A stretch of DNA of 16,119 nucleotides from WTJX01 sp045106295 (GTDB taxonomy: Bacteria; Bacteroidota; Bacteroidia; Cytophagales; JAAEPT01), in assembly GCA_045106295.1 (NCBI GenBank), contig JBGCEI010000172.1:1-16119 (forward strand). The letters are read 5' to 3'. Position numbers and translations under genes: made by a program. Shown piece by piece: positions 14,221-16,119 of the stretch (position 1 is the first letter of the stretch; each line of letters starts with the position of its first letter). The notes under the pieces are model-generated. The model saw only the letters and a list, made by a program, of their open reading frames with translations, ran no database searches and was not told the DNA's origin.

Positions 14221-14972
14221 TTTTTCAATAAATTCTTTTGGTACTTTCCTTGTACCAAGTCTACAATCACTAGTATTCCTATGATGAAGTAAAAAGTAGT
14301 TTTACTCATAGGAGTAATGTCGTTACCAAAGAAAGAAAGGTGACCTAAATGTCCTCCTTCTGTTATTAACATAATCCCAACTACAAAGAGAACAAAGAGT
14401 CCTAATACCTCATACATTTTATTCTTTTCAAGGAAGGTAGCTACTTGGTCCGATAACCAGATCATCAATACCCCGCCAATTCCAATTGCTGCAGCCATTA
14501 CCCAGAAAACATTAGTCAACGCCATGGCACTTAAAATAGAGTCAAACGAAAAGACTAGATTCATTATTACAATCATCGTAATAACTTTACCTATAGGTGC
14601 ACTTTCTTTGCTTTTTCCCTCCGTTAAATCCAATGTAAGCATATGGAGTATTTCTTTGATAGCCGTATAAATAATAAAACCTCCACCTATCAATACTATC
14701 AGACTATGGGTATTCATGTTTGCTTCTATAATGTTACCTAAGTTGAATACAATTACAGGATCTTGGAAGTACTGAATCACATTAATGAGGACAAACAATA
14801 ACAGAATACGCAAAGCCATAGCAATTATAATCCCAATGGTTCTTACCTTTTTTTGATCTTTAGGGTCCACACGTTTAGACTCCAAAGAAATGTACAATAA
14901 ATTGTCAAACCCCAATACAGCTTGTAAAAGTGTAAGAAGAGCCAGTGTAATGAGATTATCTATGCTAAACAT
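14214..14972 (-). CDS. TerC family integral membrane protein
   Basis: A 252-residue protein with about seven membrane segments. TerC hallmarks are the acidic intramembrane motifs LQAVLGFDNLLYISL (16-30) and MNLVFSFDSILSAMAL (136-151), corresponding to the usual '…GIDN…' and '…DSIxA…' motifs. The protein resembles the YjbE/YkoY/Alx-type TerC group; some members export manganese and others relate to tellurite resistance, sometimes by supporting metal loading of exported enzymes. No other ter genes are nearby, so tellurite resistance should not be assumed. It lies 12 bases downstream of hisB on the same strand and is probably co-transcribed with it. The C-terminus is Lys-rich (KYQKNLLKKK). Confidence 0.88.
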   Translation of the reverse strand: MFSIDNLITLALLTLLQAVLGFDNLLYISLESKRVDPKDQKKVRTIGIIIAMALRILLLFVLINVIQYFQDPVIVFNLGNIIEANMNTHSLIVLIGGGFIIYTAIKEILHMLTLDLTEGKSKESAPIGKVITMIVIMNLVFSFDSILSAMALTNVFWVMAAAIGIGGVLMIWLSDQVATFLEKNKMYEVLGLFVLFVVGIMLITEGGHLGHLSFFGNDITPMSKTTFYFIIGILVIVDLVQGKYQKNLLKKK

Positions 14973-14984
14973 GCCTAATACGAG

Positions 14985-16088
14985 TTAAAGTGTTCCTTTT
15001 GTACTTGGGATATCATTGTTGTCGACATCTTGTTTTATAGCCATTTTGATAGCTTTAGCCAATGCTTTAAACATGCTTTCTATTTTGTGGTGTTCATTAT
15101 CACCCTCTGCTTTTACATTCAAGTTACATTTAGACGTATCGCTGAAAGATTTAAAAAAGTGATATACCATCTCCGTAGGCATATCCCCCACCTTTTCCCG
15201 TTTAAAGCTCACATCCCACTCAATCCAAGGTCTACCCCCAAAGTCAATAGCCACTTGAGACAAACAATCGTCCATAGGAAGTAAGAACCCATAACGCATA
15301 ATGCCTCTTTTGTTACCCAAAGCCTGTATAAATGCCTCACCCAATGCCAAAGCCGTATCTTCTATTGTATGGTGTTCATCAATGTGTAAATCACCATCCA
15401 CTTTGATTGTTAAATCAGTACCGGAATGCTTTCCTATTTGATCCAACATATGATCAAAAAAGTTTAAGCCCGTAGAGATATCTGTTTTTCCACTTCCATC
15501 TAAATTTACACTGATTTGAATATCTGTTTCCTTGGTCTTTCTATGGACAAAAGCCGTACGAGCGTCTTTTAATAAAAAAGCACCTATTTCATTCCAATCA
15601 AACGAAGTCAATGTAGCCTCTTTGTATTTCTCCTCTGCAATGAAAATACTTTTGCATTTCAAGTTTTTAGCTAACTCTACATCCGTTTTACGATCTCCAA
15701 TTACATACGAATTGTCTAAATCATAAGCGGAATTATTGATGTACTCCGCCAGTAAACCAGTTCTAGGCTTACGGGTAGGTGCATTCTCGTGTTCAAACGT
15801 TTTATCGATCATAATCTGATCAAACACAATACCTTCACCCTTTAACGTGTCTAGCATTTTATTCTGTGCAGGCCAAAATGTGTCTTCAGGATAAGAATCT
15901 GTCCCTAGCCCATCCTGATTAGTCACCATCACCAATTTGTAACGACCACTCAATGCAATTTTTTGTAAAGCTGAAATAGCATAAGGTACAAAATCCAACT
16001 TCTCTAACGAATCCACCTGAAAGTCGATAGGCGGTTCTTTGATAATAGTCCCGTCTCTATCAATAAAAAGTACACGTTGCTTTGCCAT
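14985..16088 (-). CDS. hisB: Bifunctional histidinol-phosphatase / imidazoleglycerol-phosphate dehydratase
   Basis: HisB catalyses two histidine-synthesis steps in the cytosol. The N-terminal HAD domain (about 1-165) has FIDRDGT with Asp10 and Asp12, VTNQDG (55-60), RKPRTG with Lys107, and VIGDRKTD (129-136). The C-terminal dehydratase domain (about 178-367) has FFDHMLDQIGKHSG (210-223), the metal-binding DEHHTIED (237-244) and EHHKIESMFK (332-341). The total of 367 residues fits the fused form found in enterobacteria and Bacteroidota. Where E. coli HisB has a zinc site with three Cys and one His, this protein has KTFEHENAPTRKP (96-108) and no Cys. The start ATG at 16086-16088 gives the expected first strand. 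Downstream is terC, not hisH, so any his operon would have to extend upstream of the window. Confidence 0.94.
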   Translation of the reverse strand: MAKQRVLFIDRDGTIIKEPPIDFQVDSLEKLDFVPYAISALQKIALSGRYKLVMVTNQDGLGTDSYPEDTFWPAQNKMLDTLKGEGIVFDQIMIDKTFEHENAPTRKPRTGLLAEYINNSAYDLDNSYVIGDRKTDVELAKNLKCKSIFIAEEKYKEATLTSFDWNEIGAFLLKDARTAFVHRKTKETDIQISVNLDGSGKTDISTGLNFFDHMLDQIGKHSGTDLTIKVDGDLHIDEHHTIEDTALALGEAFIQALGNKRGIMRYGFLLPMDDCLSQVAIDFGGRPWIEWDVSFKREKVGDMPTEMVYHFFKSFSDTSKCNLNVKAEGDNEHHKIESMFKALAKAIKMAIKQDVDNNDIPSTKGTL

Positions 16089-16119
16089 ATTACAGTTGAC
16101 CTAATAGGTTAATTAATGT

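Noticed and set aside
14214..14972. Tellurite-resistance gene cluster
   Set aside because: Only a TerC-family membrane protein is present, with no terA, terB, terD or terZ; TerC proteins alone are common and mostly unrelated to tellurite.
15030..15284. Plus-strand 84-codon frame antisense to hisB
   Set aside because: It covers the conserved dehydratase motifs on the other strand and shows no homology signal of its own.

Overview
The window is low-GC chromosomal DNA from a member of the Bacteroidota. Four things point there: the MenC, HisB (phosphatase plus dehydratase fusion), AGCS and PseB-like proteins have the usual form of that phylum; a candidate fumC promoter has the phylum's own architecture (TTTG, 19 bases, TACTTTTG); clear Shine-Dalgarno sequences are mostly absent; and the ParE-like toxin/antitoxin pair is of a type common there. 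The genus cannot be fixed by reading alone. No rRNA, tRNA or CRISPR array is visible.

Layout. Positions 1-450 are a gene graveyard: a probable IS256-type insertion sequence end with the first part of its transposase, joined directly to a frameshifted 3' end of hemE. A two-gene toxin/antitoxin module (451-1003, minus) follows. From 1138 to 6572 all genes are on the minus strand: a secreted SPOR-domain protein, class II fumarase (fumC), a membrane-anchored helix-hairpin-helix protein, an AGCS sodium/amino-acid symporter, and an RmlD-like SDR reductase. Hairpin terminators are visible downstream of fumC and of the SPOR gene. From 6691 to 8764 on the plus strand lie a secreted SGNH-type sialate O-acetylesterase-like enzyme and a small exported protein of unknown function. 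From 8822 to 12681 (minus) lie a membrane thioredoxin-fold protein, a PseB/CapD-like nucleotide-sugar dehydratase and an ABC-F ATPase. menC (plus, 12829-13911) makes o-succinylbenzoate for menaquinone. After it comes an open frame with no usual start codon (13965-14210). The window closes with TerC and bifunctional HisB (minus), 12 bases apart.

Most genes are housekeeping or cell-envelope functions: TCA cycle, menaquinone, histidine, amino-acid uptake, nucleotide sugars, translation-associated ABC-F. The less ordinary parts are the IS/hemE chimaera beside the toxin/antitoxin pair, mosaics of degenerate 7-, 8- and 14-base tandem words in two intergenic gaps, a menC promoter that nearly touches its start codon, and the start-less open frame after menC.
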